This document shows positions 43,612 to 52,712 of a stretch of 64,000 nt of DNA, piece by piece (positions within the stretch are counted from its first letter, which is position 1; each line of letters opens with the position of its first letter). This DNA is from Bifidobacterium pullorum subsp. saeculare (lineage in GTDB: Bacteria; Actinomycetota; Actinomycetes; Actinomycetales; Bifidobacteriaceae): positions 1 through 64,000 of the forward strand of contig NZ_JACLYU010000002.1 in the NCBI RefSeq assembly GCF_016899725.1. The letters run 5' to 3'. Below the pieces are notes generated by a model. The model searched no databases, was not told the DNA's origin, and saw nothing but the letters and a program-made list of their open reading frames with translations. The position numbers and the translations under genes were made by a program.

Positions 43612-45117
43612 TCAGCGCACGACCTGCTGGCTCTGCGTGGCCCACACGGTGGTCTGGCGCACGTCCAGCGGCGTGGGCCCCAGCACGGACAGGCCCGCCA
43701 CCTTCGCCTTGTCGAGTCCGCCGTCCGTCAGCCGCACGGACCAGGCCACCGCGTCGTCGGGATCCTCGACGACCACCACGGAGCCGGTCACGTCCATGCC
43801 CTCGGCGCCGTCCGCGCCGAGCTCCACCTGCTTGGCTTCGTCCTCCCTGCCATCGGCGCCATAGGTGGTGACGGTGACGGAGGTGTTCGCATCGGTGGTG
43901 TTGGCCAGGGTGAGCGTCGCCCGGACGCCGTCGGGCAGTGCCACGGCGCCGGAGCCGGCCGGGGTGGCGGCGGGTACGAGCGCGTAGTCCTGCTGGCCGT
44001 CGGCGCCGTCGCGGGTGGCCACGGCGCCAACCGTGACCTTGCTGTCGGCGGTGACAAGCACCGCCATCGCGCCGTCGGGGGCATCGCCCAAATCGAGGGA
44101 GGCGACCTGATCGGCGGGAAGGTCATGGTCGCCCGCGTCCACCAAGCCGTCGCCGGTGGCCCAGGAGACGGTGGCGTGGGCGCCGTCACGCGCATAGGCG
44201 AGCAGGCGCACCCGGTCCCCTTGGCGCACGCCGGGCAGAGCGAGCGTGGAGGCGGGGTCCGCCAGGGGGACGGCCACCTCGGAGCCGTGGGGGGTGAGCC
44301 CGTCCATCGTCACGGAGCGGACCACGACGGCGACGGGCGTCTGGCCGCTGGCGACGGTGACGTACAGCGCGTCCTCGCCGGAGGCAGCGGCGGACAGGTC
44401 GAGCGTGGCCTGGGAGGAGGGGCCGACGGTGAGCGTACCGCCGGTGGACATCGCCAGCGCGCCGGCCTGGCTGGTGCCCCGCAGCGTGATGTCGACGGCG
44501 GTGGCCTTGGGCGAGGGATTGGTGACGACGAGACGCTGGGTGGCGCCGGTCTGGGTGCCGGTGACCAGGAAGCGCGCGGTCAGCGCAGGCACCACGCAGG
44601 TGGCGGCGGAGATGCCCCTCAGGTCGCCTTCCTTGGCCTTGGAGACGGTGGCGCCGACCTGGCCGGTGCCCTCCCCCGCCTTGAGCAGATCGGTGAGCAG
44701 GATGTGGCCGCGCGCCCCGTCCGCGGAGGAGACGACGAACGCGCCACCATCCTCGCCGTCGGCGCGGTTGAGCGCGATGGCACCGTCGGCGTCGGCGGCG
44801 TCGGCGCTGGCGTCAAGCGGCCGGGCGGAGGCGTCGTAGACGGAGCCGAGGGCGGCGTAGCGCGCGGCATAGGACAGGTCGCCGGCCGAGGCCTGGAACT
44901 CGCTGTCGCCGTAGTCGGCGTCGTCGGCCAGCGGCATGGAACGGTCGCAATACGATTCGAGCCGGCTCTGGCTCACCTCATGGCCGGCACCGGCGCCCGA
45001 GGCCCCGGCTCCGTCCACGGGACCGACGGCGCCGGCGACGCACAGCGCGGCCAGCGCGGCCACGACGACGAGTCCGGTGACGGACGCGGTCACGATGCGC
45101 AGCATTCGACGTGCCAT
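43612..45117 (-). CDS. DUF5719 family membrane-anchored protein
   Basis: This 501-residue protein has one N-terminal membrane segment (VTASVTGLVVVAALAALCVA) and a large, Ser/Thr/Asp-rich extracellular part with repeated beta-strands. It belongs to the DUF5719 family, found in actinobacteria next to a large membrane glycosyltransferase, as here. The start is 1 base past the glycosyltransferase stop, so the genes are probably coupled. A role in envelope polysaccharide export or anchoring is inferred from context. Confidence 0.75.
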   Translation of the reverse strand: MARRMLRIVTASVTGLVVVAALAALCVAGAVGPVDGAGASGAGAGHEVSQSRLESYCDRSMPLADDADYGDSEFQASAGDLSYAARYAALGSVYDASARPLDASADAADADGAIALNRADGEDGGAFVVSSADGARGHILLTDLLKAGEGTGQVGATVSKAKEGDLRGISAATCVVPALTARFLVTGTQTGATQRLVVTNPSPKATAVDITLRGTSQAGALAMSTGGTLTVGPSSQATLDLSAAASGEDALYVTVASGQTPVAVVVRSVTMDGLTPHGSEVAVPLADPASTLALPGVRQGDRVRLLAYARDGAHATVSWATGDGLVDAGDHDLPADQVASLDLGDAPDGAMAVLVTADSKVTVGAVATRDGADGQQDYALVPAATPAGSGAVALPDGVRATLTLANTTDANTSVTVTTYGADGREDEAKQVELGADGAEGMDVTGSVVVVEDPDDAVAWSVRLTDGGLDKAKVAGLSVLGPTPLDVRQTTVWATQSQQVVR

Positions 45118-45118
45118 C

Positions 45119-48100
45119 TCAGCCCTCCTGCTCGATGCGGCTTGTGTGCGGAACCGCCACCAGACAGTAGGCGGCGACGATGAGTCCGGCGCACCACAGC
45201 CAGGCCACGCGCCATGGGCTGCGGCGCGCGTCATCCAGGCCCGCCCGGCCGTCGGCGCCGGCCCGCTCGCCGGAGAACGTGATCCGATAGTAGGTGCCCT
45301 GCGCGTTGGCGACGACCGACTGGGTGCCATTGGAGGCGGCGATGTTCGCGGTAAGCCGGTCTCCGGCGTTTTCCCCAGCGGTCACGTAGATGCCGGAGAA
45401 GCCCAGCTCGGCCAGCGTGGCGATGGCCTGGTCGTCGGAGTTGGCCATGAGGCTGGCCGCAACCTCGGACAGGCGCGCGCTGCCCTGGTCGTCGGCAACG
45501 CCACTGACCTGGCGGGCCCGGTAGACGGGCGAACTGTCGATGAGGTCGCCGCGGCTGGTGCGCATCACGGAGAAGCCGACGCTGTTGGACGAGTCGGCGC
45601 GCAGCGCGAACACACGCTGGCCCTCGTCACGGCCCATCGCCTCGGTGGCGGTCATCGGCAGGCCATCGGAGGATATGGACACGGCGCCCACGTCAGAGCG
45701 GACCAGGCCCTGGCCGACCCATGCTCCGGCCGCGCATAGCATCGCGACCACCAGCACCCAGCGTGCCGCGCTCGCGGCGGCCGCCTTGCCGACGAGCCGG
45801 ATGCGGCGCCGCTGCGGCCCGCCCAGCATGGCGAAATGGGACACCGCCCCGCCGGCGACCAGGCAGACGCAGCACAGCAGGCCCATGGCCATCAGCGCCA
45901 GGCCAGGCAGGACGGAGCCCGCCACGGCGCCGTCGCCGCCGGGGGCCACGGCCACGCGGCAGGAGGCCAACGCCAGCAGGCCGCCGCAGACGGCCACCAC
46001 CCACATCATGCGGGAGGCGCGCAGCACGCCCGGCAGGGCCAGCGCCGCCAGCGCGACGACCGCCATGCCGGCCGCGGCCACGACCGAGGCCAACGCCCAT
46101 GGGGAGGAGGCCAGCGCCGTGGCGCCGTGGCCCACACCCAACGCGCGCAGCAGCGCGTCTGGCAGGGACAGCGCGGCGGGGGCGCCGTCCGAGACGGTCT
46201 GGGGCACCGTCATGTCGCCGAACAGCTGGCGCCAGGAGCCCTCGGGGGCATAGCGCACCGCGTTGACCAGCGTCGGAGCGACAAGGAAGGCGGCGGGCAC
46301 GGGGATGAGCAGCAACGTCGCGCGCCGGCGGCGGACGAAGGCGACGAACACGAGGAAGCAGACGACCAGCGGCAACAGCAACTGCGGCTCGGCGGCCACG
46401 GGCGGCATGAAACACAGCGCGGCCACGGCCGCGGCCTGCACGCTGGGCCGCGGGTCGACCGGCTCCTCGGTGCGGCGCATGCCCACGGCGCGGAACACGA
46501 ACGCGAACGCGGCGGGCAGGAACATCATCACGGTGAGCATCGGCAGGTCCGCGGTCCGGTACAGACCCATGCCCACGGCCAGCGCCACCCATGCCAGGCC
46601 GGCCGCGCAACGCACGATGTCGGAGCGGGTGAAGATACCGGCCAGCGCCCAGGCGGACAGCGCGGCCAAGGGGGCGGAGACGACGAACATCAGGGTGAGC
46701 GCGGCCGCCACATGCCCTCCGGTGAGCACGGACGCCGCCATCAACACCATCAGCCATGGCGCCGGCGGGGCAGGCACGCCGGTGCCGATGCCGGCCACCC
46801 ATGGGATGGTGGCCGCGTCCACGAGCTGGCGCATCGAAGCACCGGTGGGCGGCAGGGACGCGGAGACCAGGGAACCTGATCCGGCAGCGCGCAGCACCGG
46901 CCAATGCAACGCCACGACGCCCACGAGGCAGGCCAGCGCGGTCACGGCGGCCGCGGCGGCGCGCACCATGAGACGACGGCGCAGATGGGCCTTGGCCAGA
47001 GGGCTGAGCAACACGACGCCGCGCTGGTCTTGGAACGCCTGGCTGCGTTCGCGCCATTGGGCGATCTGCGCGCGACTGGCGGACAGCAGCGCCAGCTGCG
47101 TACGCGGCAGACGGCCGCATCGGGCGACGCGGCGGCGCGCGCCCATCGCGCGGGGCAGGCCGGCCAGCGCCACCCACGGCATGCATAGCTCGCACACGGC
47201 CTGCCACGGCCGTTTGCCCAGCAGTAGGCGCACCGCCATGGCGAGACTGCGCACCAGGCGCCACAGCCAGACCAGCGGCCACAGGGCCATCCTCACATCG
47301 GTGTAGTAGTACCGCTGCCAAGCGGCGAACAACGCCATCGAGGGGTTGGCGGGCTCCCCCTCCTCCACCGCTTCGCCGGCACGGGTGCGCTGCGCCTCGA
47401 ACCGGGCGCGGCGGTGCGCGATACGCGCCTGCGGCTCCACGATCACACGGCCGCCGCCGTTGCTCACGCGGCGGCAGAAATCACAGGACTGCACGAAGGT
47501 GCCGCAGAAATCGTCGATGCCGCCCATGGCATGGTAGGTCTCCAATGGCAGCAGCATGCCGGCCAGGGAGACGGCGTACACGTCGCAGCGGCCGTCGTAC
47601 TGCTCCTGGTCGGGCTCGCCGTCCACGACGAGCGTCTCGATGCGGTGTCCGGCGGCGTAGGAGCCGACGTCGTGCAGGTTCCTGCCCGACCAGTCGAGCT
47701 GCTTGGCGCCGACCAGGGCGACGGTGGGCGCGTTGTGCCAGGCCTCGGTCAGATGTTCCAGGCAGTGCTCGTCGGCGGGCCGGGAATCGTCGTGTAGCAA
47801 CCACAGGGCGCGCACGGAGGGCGAAAGATGGGCGTAGTCGAGCGCCTTGCGCACCGCGCCGCCGAAGGACCTGGCGCCGTGGGCACGCACCAGACGCACA
47901 TCCACGCGCTTGGGTTCGGGCATACGCGACATCGGCCCGGACTCGGTGTGGATCACCTCGAACGACGTGGCGAGCGGCTGTGTGGTGCCGCCGGTGCAAT
48001 CGGCCACGACCACGGTGCCGGGCAGCACGCTCTGCGCGAACACGGCGCGCAGCGTCTCGGGAAGGAATCTCAGGTCGTCCTCGACGGTGATCACCGCCGC

Positions 48101-48196
48101 CACCGAGGAATCGACGTCCTGGCTGTGCGAATAGGCCCGGCCGGCCAGCGCCGCGGCCAGCACACCGCGCACGTCGTCTGCTTGTTCGCGATCCAT
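45119..48196 (-). CDS. Family 2 glycosyltransferase with many membrane segments
   Basis: The first 270 residues form a GT-A glycosyltransferase with VAAVITVEDDLRFLPETL, a DDS metal motif in LLHDDSRP and SCDFCRRV. The remaining ~700 residues contain about a dozen hydrophobic segments, followed by a C-terminal extracellular domain. Such proteins build envelope glycans in actinobacteria. Its neighbours (DUF5719 downstream, whiB2 upstream) repeat the arrangement seen in other actinobacteria. The ATG at 48196 has no strong ribosome site. Confidence 0.85.
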   Translation of the reverse strand: MDREQADDVRGVLAAALAGRAYSHSQDVDSSVAAVITVEDDLRFLPETLRAVFAQSVLPGTVVVADCTGGTTQPLATSFEVIHTESGPMSRMPEPKRVDVRLVRAHGARSFGGAVRKALDYAHLSPSVRALWLLHDDSRPADEHCLEHLTEAWHNAPTVALVGAKQLDWSGRNLHDVGSYAAGHRIETLVVDGEPDQEQYDGRCDVYAVSLAGMLLPLETYHAMGGIDDFCGTFVQSCDFCRRVSNGGGRVIVEPQARIAHRRARFEAQRTRAGEAVEEGEPANPSMALFAAWQRYYYTDVRMALWPLVWLWRLVRSLAMAVRLLLGKRPWQAVCELCMPWVALAGLPRAMGARRRVARCGRLPRTQLALLSASRAQIAQWRERSQAFQDQRGVVLLSPLAKAHLRRRLMVRAAAAAVTALACLVGVVALHWPVLRAAGSGSLVSASLPPTGASMRQLVDAATIPWVAGIGTGVPAPPAPWLMVLMAASVLTGGHVAAALTLMFVVSAPLAALSAWALAGIFTRSDIVRCAAGLAWVALAVGMGLYRTADLPMLTVMMFLPAAFAFVFRAVGMRRTEEPVDPRPSVQAAAVAALCFMPPVAAEPQLLLPLVVCFLVFVAFVRRRRATLLLIPVPAAFLVAPTLVNAVRYAPEGSWRQLFGDMTVPQTVSDGAPAALSLPDALLRALGVGHGATALASSPWALASVVAAAGMAVVALAALALPGVLRASRMMWVVAVCGGLLALASCRVAVAPGGDGAVAGSVLPGLALMAMGLLCCVCLVAGGAVSHFAMLGGPQRRRIRLVGKAAAASAARWVLVVAMLCAAGAWVGQGLVRSDVGAVSISSDGLPMTATEAMGRDEGQRVFALRADSSNSVGFSVMRTSRGDLIDSSPVYRARQVSGVADDQGSARLSEVAASLMANSDDQAIATLAELGFSGIYVTAGENAGDRLTANIAASNGTQSVVANAQGTYYRITFSGERAGADGRAGLDDARRSPWRVAWLWCAGLIVAAYCLVAVPHTSRIEQEG

Positions 48197-48242
48197 GATG
48201 CCCCAGTGTAGGCGGGCAAGTGTACGCGACCTGTGGCGCCGC

Positions 48243-48542
48243 TCACGCCCTGCGATCGAGCCCGCGCTTGTAGCGGCGGCGTTCGCGTTCGCTCATGCCG
48301 CCCCAGATGCCGAAGCGTTCGTCATGTTCCAGCGCCCAGGCAAGGCATTCCTCGCGCACCTCGCATTTGGCGCACACCCGCTTGGCGTCGCGGGTGGAGC
48401 CGCCTTTCTCAGGGAAAAACGCCTCGGGATCGGTCTGCGAGCAAAGGGCCTTGTGCTGCCAGGAGACGTCGCCGTCCGGCCTGAACAGCCCCCAGAGTTC
48501 GTCCATCGGCTCATCGGCCGGACCATCGGTGGCATTGCGCAT
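48243..48542 (-). CDS. whiB2: WhiB-family iron-sulfur regulator (WhiB2/WhmD-like)
   Basis: This 99-residue transcription factor binds a [4Fe-4S] cluster with Cys34, Cys57, Cys60 and Cys66. It has the GIWGG turn (residues 78-82) and a basic C-terminus (RERRRYKRGLDRR). WhiB2-type proteins control septation in actinobacteria, and the location next to envelope and division genes fits. The ATG at 48542 has GGAGG 5 bases upstream; an upstream TTG at 48554 was discarded. Confidence 0.93.
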   Translation of the reverse strand: MRNATDGPADEPMDELWGLFRPDGDVSWQHKALCSQTDPEAFFPEKGGSTRDAKRVCAKCEVREECLAWALEHDERFGIWGGMSERERRRYKRGLDRRA

Positions 48543-48588
48543 ATGCACCTCCAAGCCTTGGGAGCCGTCTCAATGTCCAGACGCCTAA

Positions 48589-48618
48589 ATTACACACATG
48601 TGGTTTCGTGTTTGTCAA
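48589..48618 (-). promoter_or_regulatory. Promoter of whiB2
   Basis: On the minus strand, -35 TTGACA (48618-48613) and -10 TGTAAT (48594-48589) are separated by 18 bases, about 45 bases before the whiB2 ATG. Both boxes are near consensus and sit in an AT-richer patch. Confidence 0.7.
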
Positions 48619-48875
48619 GTCTGTGCGCGCCAATGCACGCTTCCGCGGGAACCATGTGGTAAAGGGGGATGGCAATGGCGCCCGCCCATGGGCGGCGGGT
48701 TGTGCCGTTCCTGCGAAACTGTGGCGCCTGCGGCACGCCACCCCGTCATGGTTGTGCCTACAGTGGCGTGTGTTTGGCTCTGCCCGCCCATGCCCCCTGC
48801 GGGCGGAGGCGGCGTCCGGTCCCGCGGCCATGCCACCGATCCCGCCGTGAGACCCCTATGGGAGGAGAAGATTCC
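48619..48875. other. Intergenic region between whiB2 and the LCP gene
   Basis: No gene is seen. It contains GC-rich palindromes such as CCGCCCATGGGCGG (48682-48695) and a similar CCGCCC...GGGCGG pair near 48783-48806. A promoter for the LCP gene should lie here, but no clear boxes were found. Confidence 0.4.
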
Positions 48876-50186
48876 ATGACCGGTCAGTCCCCCCGTGATA
48901 TCCCTCCCAGCTTCGTGCCTTCCGCGGGACGCAGACGGCAGATGGCCGGCGGGGATCCGGCCGGCCCCGGCGCACAGCCCGGCCATGACCGGCACGGGGC
49001 GATGACGCCGCCGAGCTACGCCCCCTCACCCCGCCGCTCCGCTTCCGGCGCGCAGGGCACCCCCGCCATCCCGCCGTCCGTGCCTCCCGCGGCACGGGCC
49101 GCGCGCCGCAGCGGCGGATCCTCGCGCACCGTGCCGGCCAGCGTGCCCCCTGCCCGCGCTGCGCAAACGGGGCGGTCCCGTTCCGGCGCCGTGGCCATGG
49201 CCGCGGGGCGTGGAGCCGGCGTCCCCTCCCCCGCGCCCCGTGGCCGCCGCCACCGCGCCCGCACCGTCGTGGCGGCGGCGCTGGCGGTTCTCGTGGCCGC
49301 CATGGCGCTTCTCGTCTTCGGTGCATGGAACTGGGTCGACGGCAAGCTGACGCGCGAGGACTGGCTCACCGACCATCGCGCGGGCCCCGGCACCGCCTGG
49401 CTGCTGCTGGGGTCCGACGAGCGCGACAACCCCGAGGAGACCGGCATCACCGGATACCGCACCGACACGATTCTGGTGCTCACGAAGCCCTCGCACGGCG
49501 CCGTCTCGCTCATCTCCATCCCCCGCGACTCGCTCACCCAGGTGGATGGCCGGTACATGAAGATCAACGCGGTGGCGCAGGCCGCCGGTCCCAAGGCGCT
49601 GGTGGGCCAGGTGGAGACCATCACCGGCAACAAGATCGACCATGTGGCCAAGATCAAGTTCGACGGCCTACAGCAGGTGGTGGACGCGCTCGGCGGCGTG
49701 GAGCTGTGCTATGACCAGACGGTGAGCGACCCGCTTTCCGGCCTTGACTGGCAGGCTGGCTGTCATCTGGCGGACGGCGCCACCGCGCTGGCGTTCTCCC
49801 GCATGCGTTACTCGGATGCGCGCGGCGACTTCGGCCGCGCCGAGCGGCAGCGCCAGGTCATCGGCGCGATCGCTAAGAAGGCGCTGGGCCGCGACGTGCT
49901 GGCCAATCCCGCCAAGCTCATGAGGGTCGGCGACGCCGCGCTGGGCGCGGTGAGCGTGGACGAGAAGACGAACCCGTACACGTTGGCGATGATGCTGCTC
50001 GCGTTCCGCGATGCCACCGGCGCCAATGGCATCAGCGGCAGCGTGTACTGGACCGACCCCGACTACCGGGATACCGGCGTGGGATCCGCGGTGCTGCTGG
50101 ACAAGGACCGTAACCTCGCGCTGTTCGAGTCGCTGGCCGAGGGCACGCATGCGCCCGGAGCCGTGGGCAGCCTCGCTGAGAGCTGA
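48876..50186 (+). CDS. LytR-CpsA-Psr family cell-wall polymer ligase
   Basis: LCP proteins attach wall polymers such as teichoic acids or glycans to peptidoglycan. The 436-residue protein has a 125-residue Pro/Ser/Arg-rich cytoplasmic N-terminus, one membrane segment (about residues 130-150) and the LCP domain starting near residue 170 (LLLGSDERDNPEETG, RTDTILVL, ISIPRDSLTQV, FSRMRYSDARGDFGRAERQ). The start was chosen for the GGAGGAG upstream. It diverges from whiB2. Confidence 0.93.
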   Translation: MTGQSPRDIPPSFVPSAGRRRQMAGGDPAGPGAQPGHDRHGAMTPPSYAPSPRRSASGAQGTPAIPPSVPPAARAARRSGGSSRTVPASVPPARAAQTGRSRSGAVAMAAGRGAGVPSPAPRGRRHRARTVVAAALAVLVAAMALLVFGAWNWVDGKLTREDWLTDHRAGPGTAWLLLGSDERDNPEETGITGYRTDTILVLTKPSHGAVSLISIPRDSLTQVDGRYMKINAVAQAAGPKALVGQVETITGNKIDHVAKIKFDGLQQVVDALGGVELCYDQTVSDPLSGLDWQAGCHLADGATALAFSRMRYSDARGDFGRAERQRQVIGAIAKKALGRDVLANPAKLMRVGDAALGAVSVDEKTNPYTLAMMLLAFRDATGANGISGSVYWTDPDYRDTGVGSAVLLDKDRNLALFESLAEGTHAPGAVGSLAES

Positions 50187-50282
50187 CCGGCCGCCGTCGC
50201 GCGACACGCCCGGAGCCGAGGATCCGACCACAATGCCCGCTCGCGGTGGCGCGGGCCCGTCCCGGTGTGGGACGGTGGACGC

Positions 50283-52205
50283 ATGGCAGACGCGACGCAT
50301 CGACGGCACCGGCCGCACCGGCCACACCGGCCACGGGGCGGGACCCCGCGCGACCCCGCCTCCACGCTCATGGCCTGGGCGATGGCGGCGCCTGTGGCCG
50401 CGCAGGGCGTCATGCTCGCCGCGATGCTCGCGCAGAGGCGGTGGCTGTTCGCGCTGATGGTGGGCGCCGGCATGCTCGGTTGCCTGGCGGTGCCGCTGGC
50501 CTCGTGGCTGAGGCGGCGGCAGGAGCGGTCTGGCGGCCACGGCGGGCGCGGGCATGCCGTGCGTAGTTCCGGCTCCGATGATGATCCTCCCGTGGCGGCA
50601 GGCCGGGACTATGGCACCGGCCGCCAGGCGATGACCATGCGGAGGTGGGAGGCGCTGCCCTCGGCGCCGCTGGAACGTCTGTTGACGATGGAGGGCCGGG
50701 ACGCCGCCGAGGACATGCGGGATACGCCGGCGGTGCCTGCGGATTGGCGGCTGGTGGCCAGGCTGTGGCTGGGGCCGCCGTCGCTGCGGGTGCCGTTGGG
50801 CGTGGGGCCGGAAGGCGTGGCCATGGTGGACCTGGCCGCGCAGGGGCCGCATGCGCTGGTGGCGGGGACGACCGGATCGGGCAAGTCGGTGCTGCTGCAG
50901 GCCTGGTGCCTGGCGATGGCGGCGCGCAACCCGCCCGAGGCGCTCAACTTCGTGTTCCTGGACTTCAAGGGCGGCGCGGCGTTCCGCCCGTTGGAGCGTC
51001 TTCCGCACACGGTCGGCTCGGTGTGCGACCTGGATCTCAAGGCGGCGACGCGCGCCCTGCTGGCATTGGAGCGGGAGCTCATGCGCCGCGAACGGCTGGT
51101 GGCGGACGCCGGCGTACAACGGCTGGACGAGTTGGCCGACCCGCCGCCGCGGCTGGTGGCGGTGGTCGACGAGTTCCACGCGCTGCGCGGCCAGCTACCG
51201 GACTATGTGGACCGGCTGACGCGCATCGCCTCGCTCGGCAGGTCGCTGGGCATGCATGTGGTGGCGTGCACGCAGAATCCGCTGGGCCAGGTGGGCCCGG
51301 ATATGAAGGCGAATATGTCGCTCAACCTGTGCCTGCGTGTGCGGGATACGATGCAGTCCGCCGAATTGCTGGGCGACGGGGCGGCCGCGTCCATCAGTCC
51401 GGCCGCGCCGGGCGGCCTGTGGTGCGCGGACGGCGAGGGGACACGGCCATGGCGCGGCGCGCATATACGCGACCTGGACGGCTTGGTGCGCGCGATCGCG
51501 TTGGCGGCGCGGTTCCACGGATGCGCGAGGCGGCCGCTGCTCTTCTCCGCTCCCCTGCCGGCCGACGCCGGTCCCGCCCCCGCGGCAGGGACGGGCGGCG
51601 TCGCGGACGTCGCCGGCCCGCCGGCGGACATCGTGTTCGCCCTGGGCGACGATGGCATCGTCACCGCGCCGTTGCGCCTGCCGCTCGACCAGGGCGACGT
51701 GGCGCTGGTCGGCCCGGCCGGGCACGGCCGCACGTCGCTGCTGCGCCTGGTGGAGCGCGAGACGGCCCGGCTTGCCGGCCACGAGGTGCATGTGGTGGAC
51801 CGGCTGGCCGGACGGGTGCGCAAGGTGCCGGTGGTGCCACGGGGCGCGGCCATGGCGGACGGCCCACCGGCACCGCCGCGCGTGGTGTGGCTGGCGGACG
51901 ACGCGGACGCGCTGCTCGACCCCTTCGATGCCTCCGCATTGGCGTTGCGCTTCCGCGAGGCGCTGGCCGACCCCGCCGTCACGGTGGTGTTCGCGGTGGC
52001 CTCGCTGCGCAGGCTCAGGGTGCCCGAGCAGTGCCCGGTGCGCATCGTGTTCCCCTGCGGTGACCGGACCGCCGACCAGATGGCCGGCGTGCCGGCGGCG
52101 TTGTGGCGCACGCTGGACCGCGAGGACTTCGAGACGCCCGGGCGGGTGGTGCTGCTGCGCGGGGCCGGCGCCACGCTGGCGCAGTGCCATCACGGCGCGC
52201 CCTAG
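50283..52205 (+). CDS. FtsK/SpoIIIE-type ATPase (EccC-like)
   Basis: This protein of about 640 residues has two N-terminal hydrophobic segments (MAWAMAAPVAAQGVMLAAML and WLFALMVGAGMLGCLAVPLA). A first FtsK/SpoIIIE ATPase domain has Walker A (AGTTGSGKSVLLQAW), Walker B (VAVVDEFHAL) and the VACTQNP segment. A second, degenerate NTPase-like region follows. This layout is like EccC of type VII secretion, although it is shorter. No WXG100 substrate or other Ecc component was seen next to it. ATGs at 50265 (in frame, longer) and 50283 are both possible. Confidence 0.75.
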   Translation: MADATHRRHRPHRPHRPRGGTPRDPASTLMAWAMAAPVAAQGVMLAAMLAQRRWLFALMVGAGMLGCLAVPLASWLRRRQERSGGHGGRGHAVRSSGSDDDPPVAAGRDYGTGRQAMTMRRWEALPSAPLERLLTMEGRDAAEDMRDTPAVPADWRLVARLWLGPPSLRVPLGVGPEGVAMVDLAAQGPHALVAGTTGSGKSVLLQAWCLAMAARNPPEALNFVFLDFKGGAAFRPLERLPHTVGSVCDLDLKAATRALLALERELMRRERLVADAGVQRLDELADPPPRLVAVVDEFHALRGQLPDYVDRLTRIASLGRSLGMHVVACTQNPLGQVGPDMKANMSLNLCLRVRDTMQSAELLGDGAAASISPAAPGGLWCADGEGTRPWRGAHIRDLDGLVRAIALAARFHGCARRPLLFSAPLPADAGPAPAAGTGGVADVAGPPADIVFALGDDGIVTAPLRLPLDQGDVALVGPAGHGRTSLLRLVERETARLAGHEVHVVDRLAGRVRKVPVVPRGAAMADGPPAPPRVVWLADDADALLDPFDASALALRFREALADPAVTVVFAVASLRRLRVPEQCPVRIVFPCGDRTADQMAGVPAALWRTLDREDFETPGRVVLLRGAGATLAQCHHGAP

Positions 52206-52265
52206 GCGGCTCGCCGGATGCGCGGTCGCGCGGCGCGGATACCATGTTTTCTTCCAACGAAACTC

Positions 52266-52295
52266 TTGAAAAACATGATCGTTCGTGATTATCTG
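52266..52295 (+). promoter_or_regulatory. Candidate promoter of whiB1
   Basis: TTGAAA at 52266-52271 and TATCTG or TTATCT at about 52289-52295 (17-18 bases apart) precede the whiB1 ATG by about 45 bases. In mycobacteria this promoter is controlled by a CRP-family protein; no such site could be confirmed here. Confidence 0.5.
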
Positions 52296-52338
52296 ATACC
52301 GAACGCTTTTGAGGTCGCGTGCGTAGGGAGGATAAACG

Positions 52339-52620
52339 ATGAGCAACGCTTTCGATTGGCGAGCCAAGGCGGCGTGCCGCGACAAGGATCCCGAGCTGTT
52401 CTTCCCGGTGGGCAACACCGGCGCGGCATACCAGCAGATCGAGGAGGCGAAGGCCGTGTGCCGCACCTGCAAGGTGATCGACGCATGCCTGAAGTGCGCC
52501 CTCGACACGAACCAGGACTACGGCGTGTGGGGCGGCCTGAGCGAGGACGAGCGCCGCGCGCTCAAGCGCCGCGCGATGCGCGCCCGCCGCTCGCAGGCCA
52601 TGCAGATGCACATGGCCTGA
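52339..52620 (+). CDS. whiB1: WhiB-family iron-sulfur regulator (WhiB1-like)
   Basis: This 93-residue WhiB protein has the four cluster cysteines (Cys13, Cys41, Cys44, Cys50), GVWGG at residues 62-66 and a basic C-terminal tail. WhiB1 binds sigma factor region 4 and responds to nitric oxide. The GGGAGG site stands 6-8 bases before the ATG. It is convergent with the PdtaS-like histidine kinase gene, an arrangement conserved in actinobacteria. Confidence 0.94.
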   Translation: MSNAFDWRAKAACRDKDPELFFPVGNTGAAYQQIEEAKAVCRTCKVIDACLKCALDTNQDYGVWGGLSEDERRALKRRAMRARRSQAMQMHMA

Positions 52621-52650
52621 GGCCAGAGGCGGTCCTGCTGAAAGACAGCG

Positions 52651-52686
52651 CAAGGGGCTGGCTCCCATACGGGAGCCAGCCCCTTG
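52651..52686. terminator. Bidirectional terminator between whiB1 and the histidine kinase gene
   Basis: A perfect 16-base stem (52651-52666 paired with 52671-52686) with a 4-base ATAC loop lies between the two convergent genes. Confidence 0.9.
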
Positions 52687-52712
52687 CCGTATGCGCTATG
52701 CACGCCGTGCGC

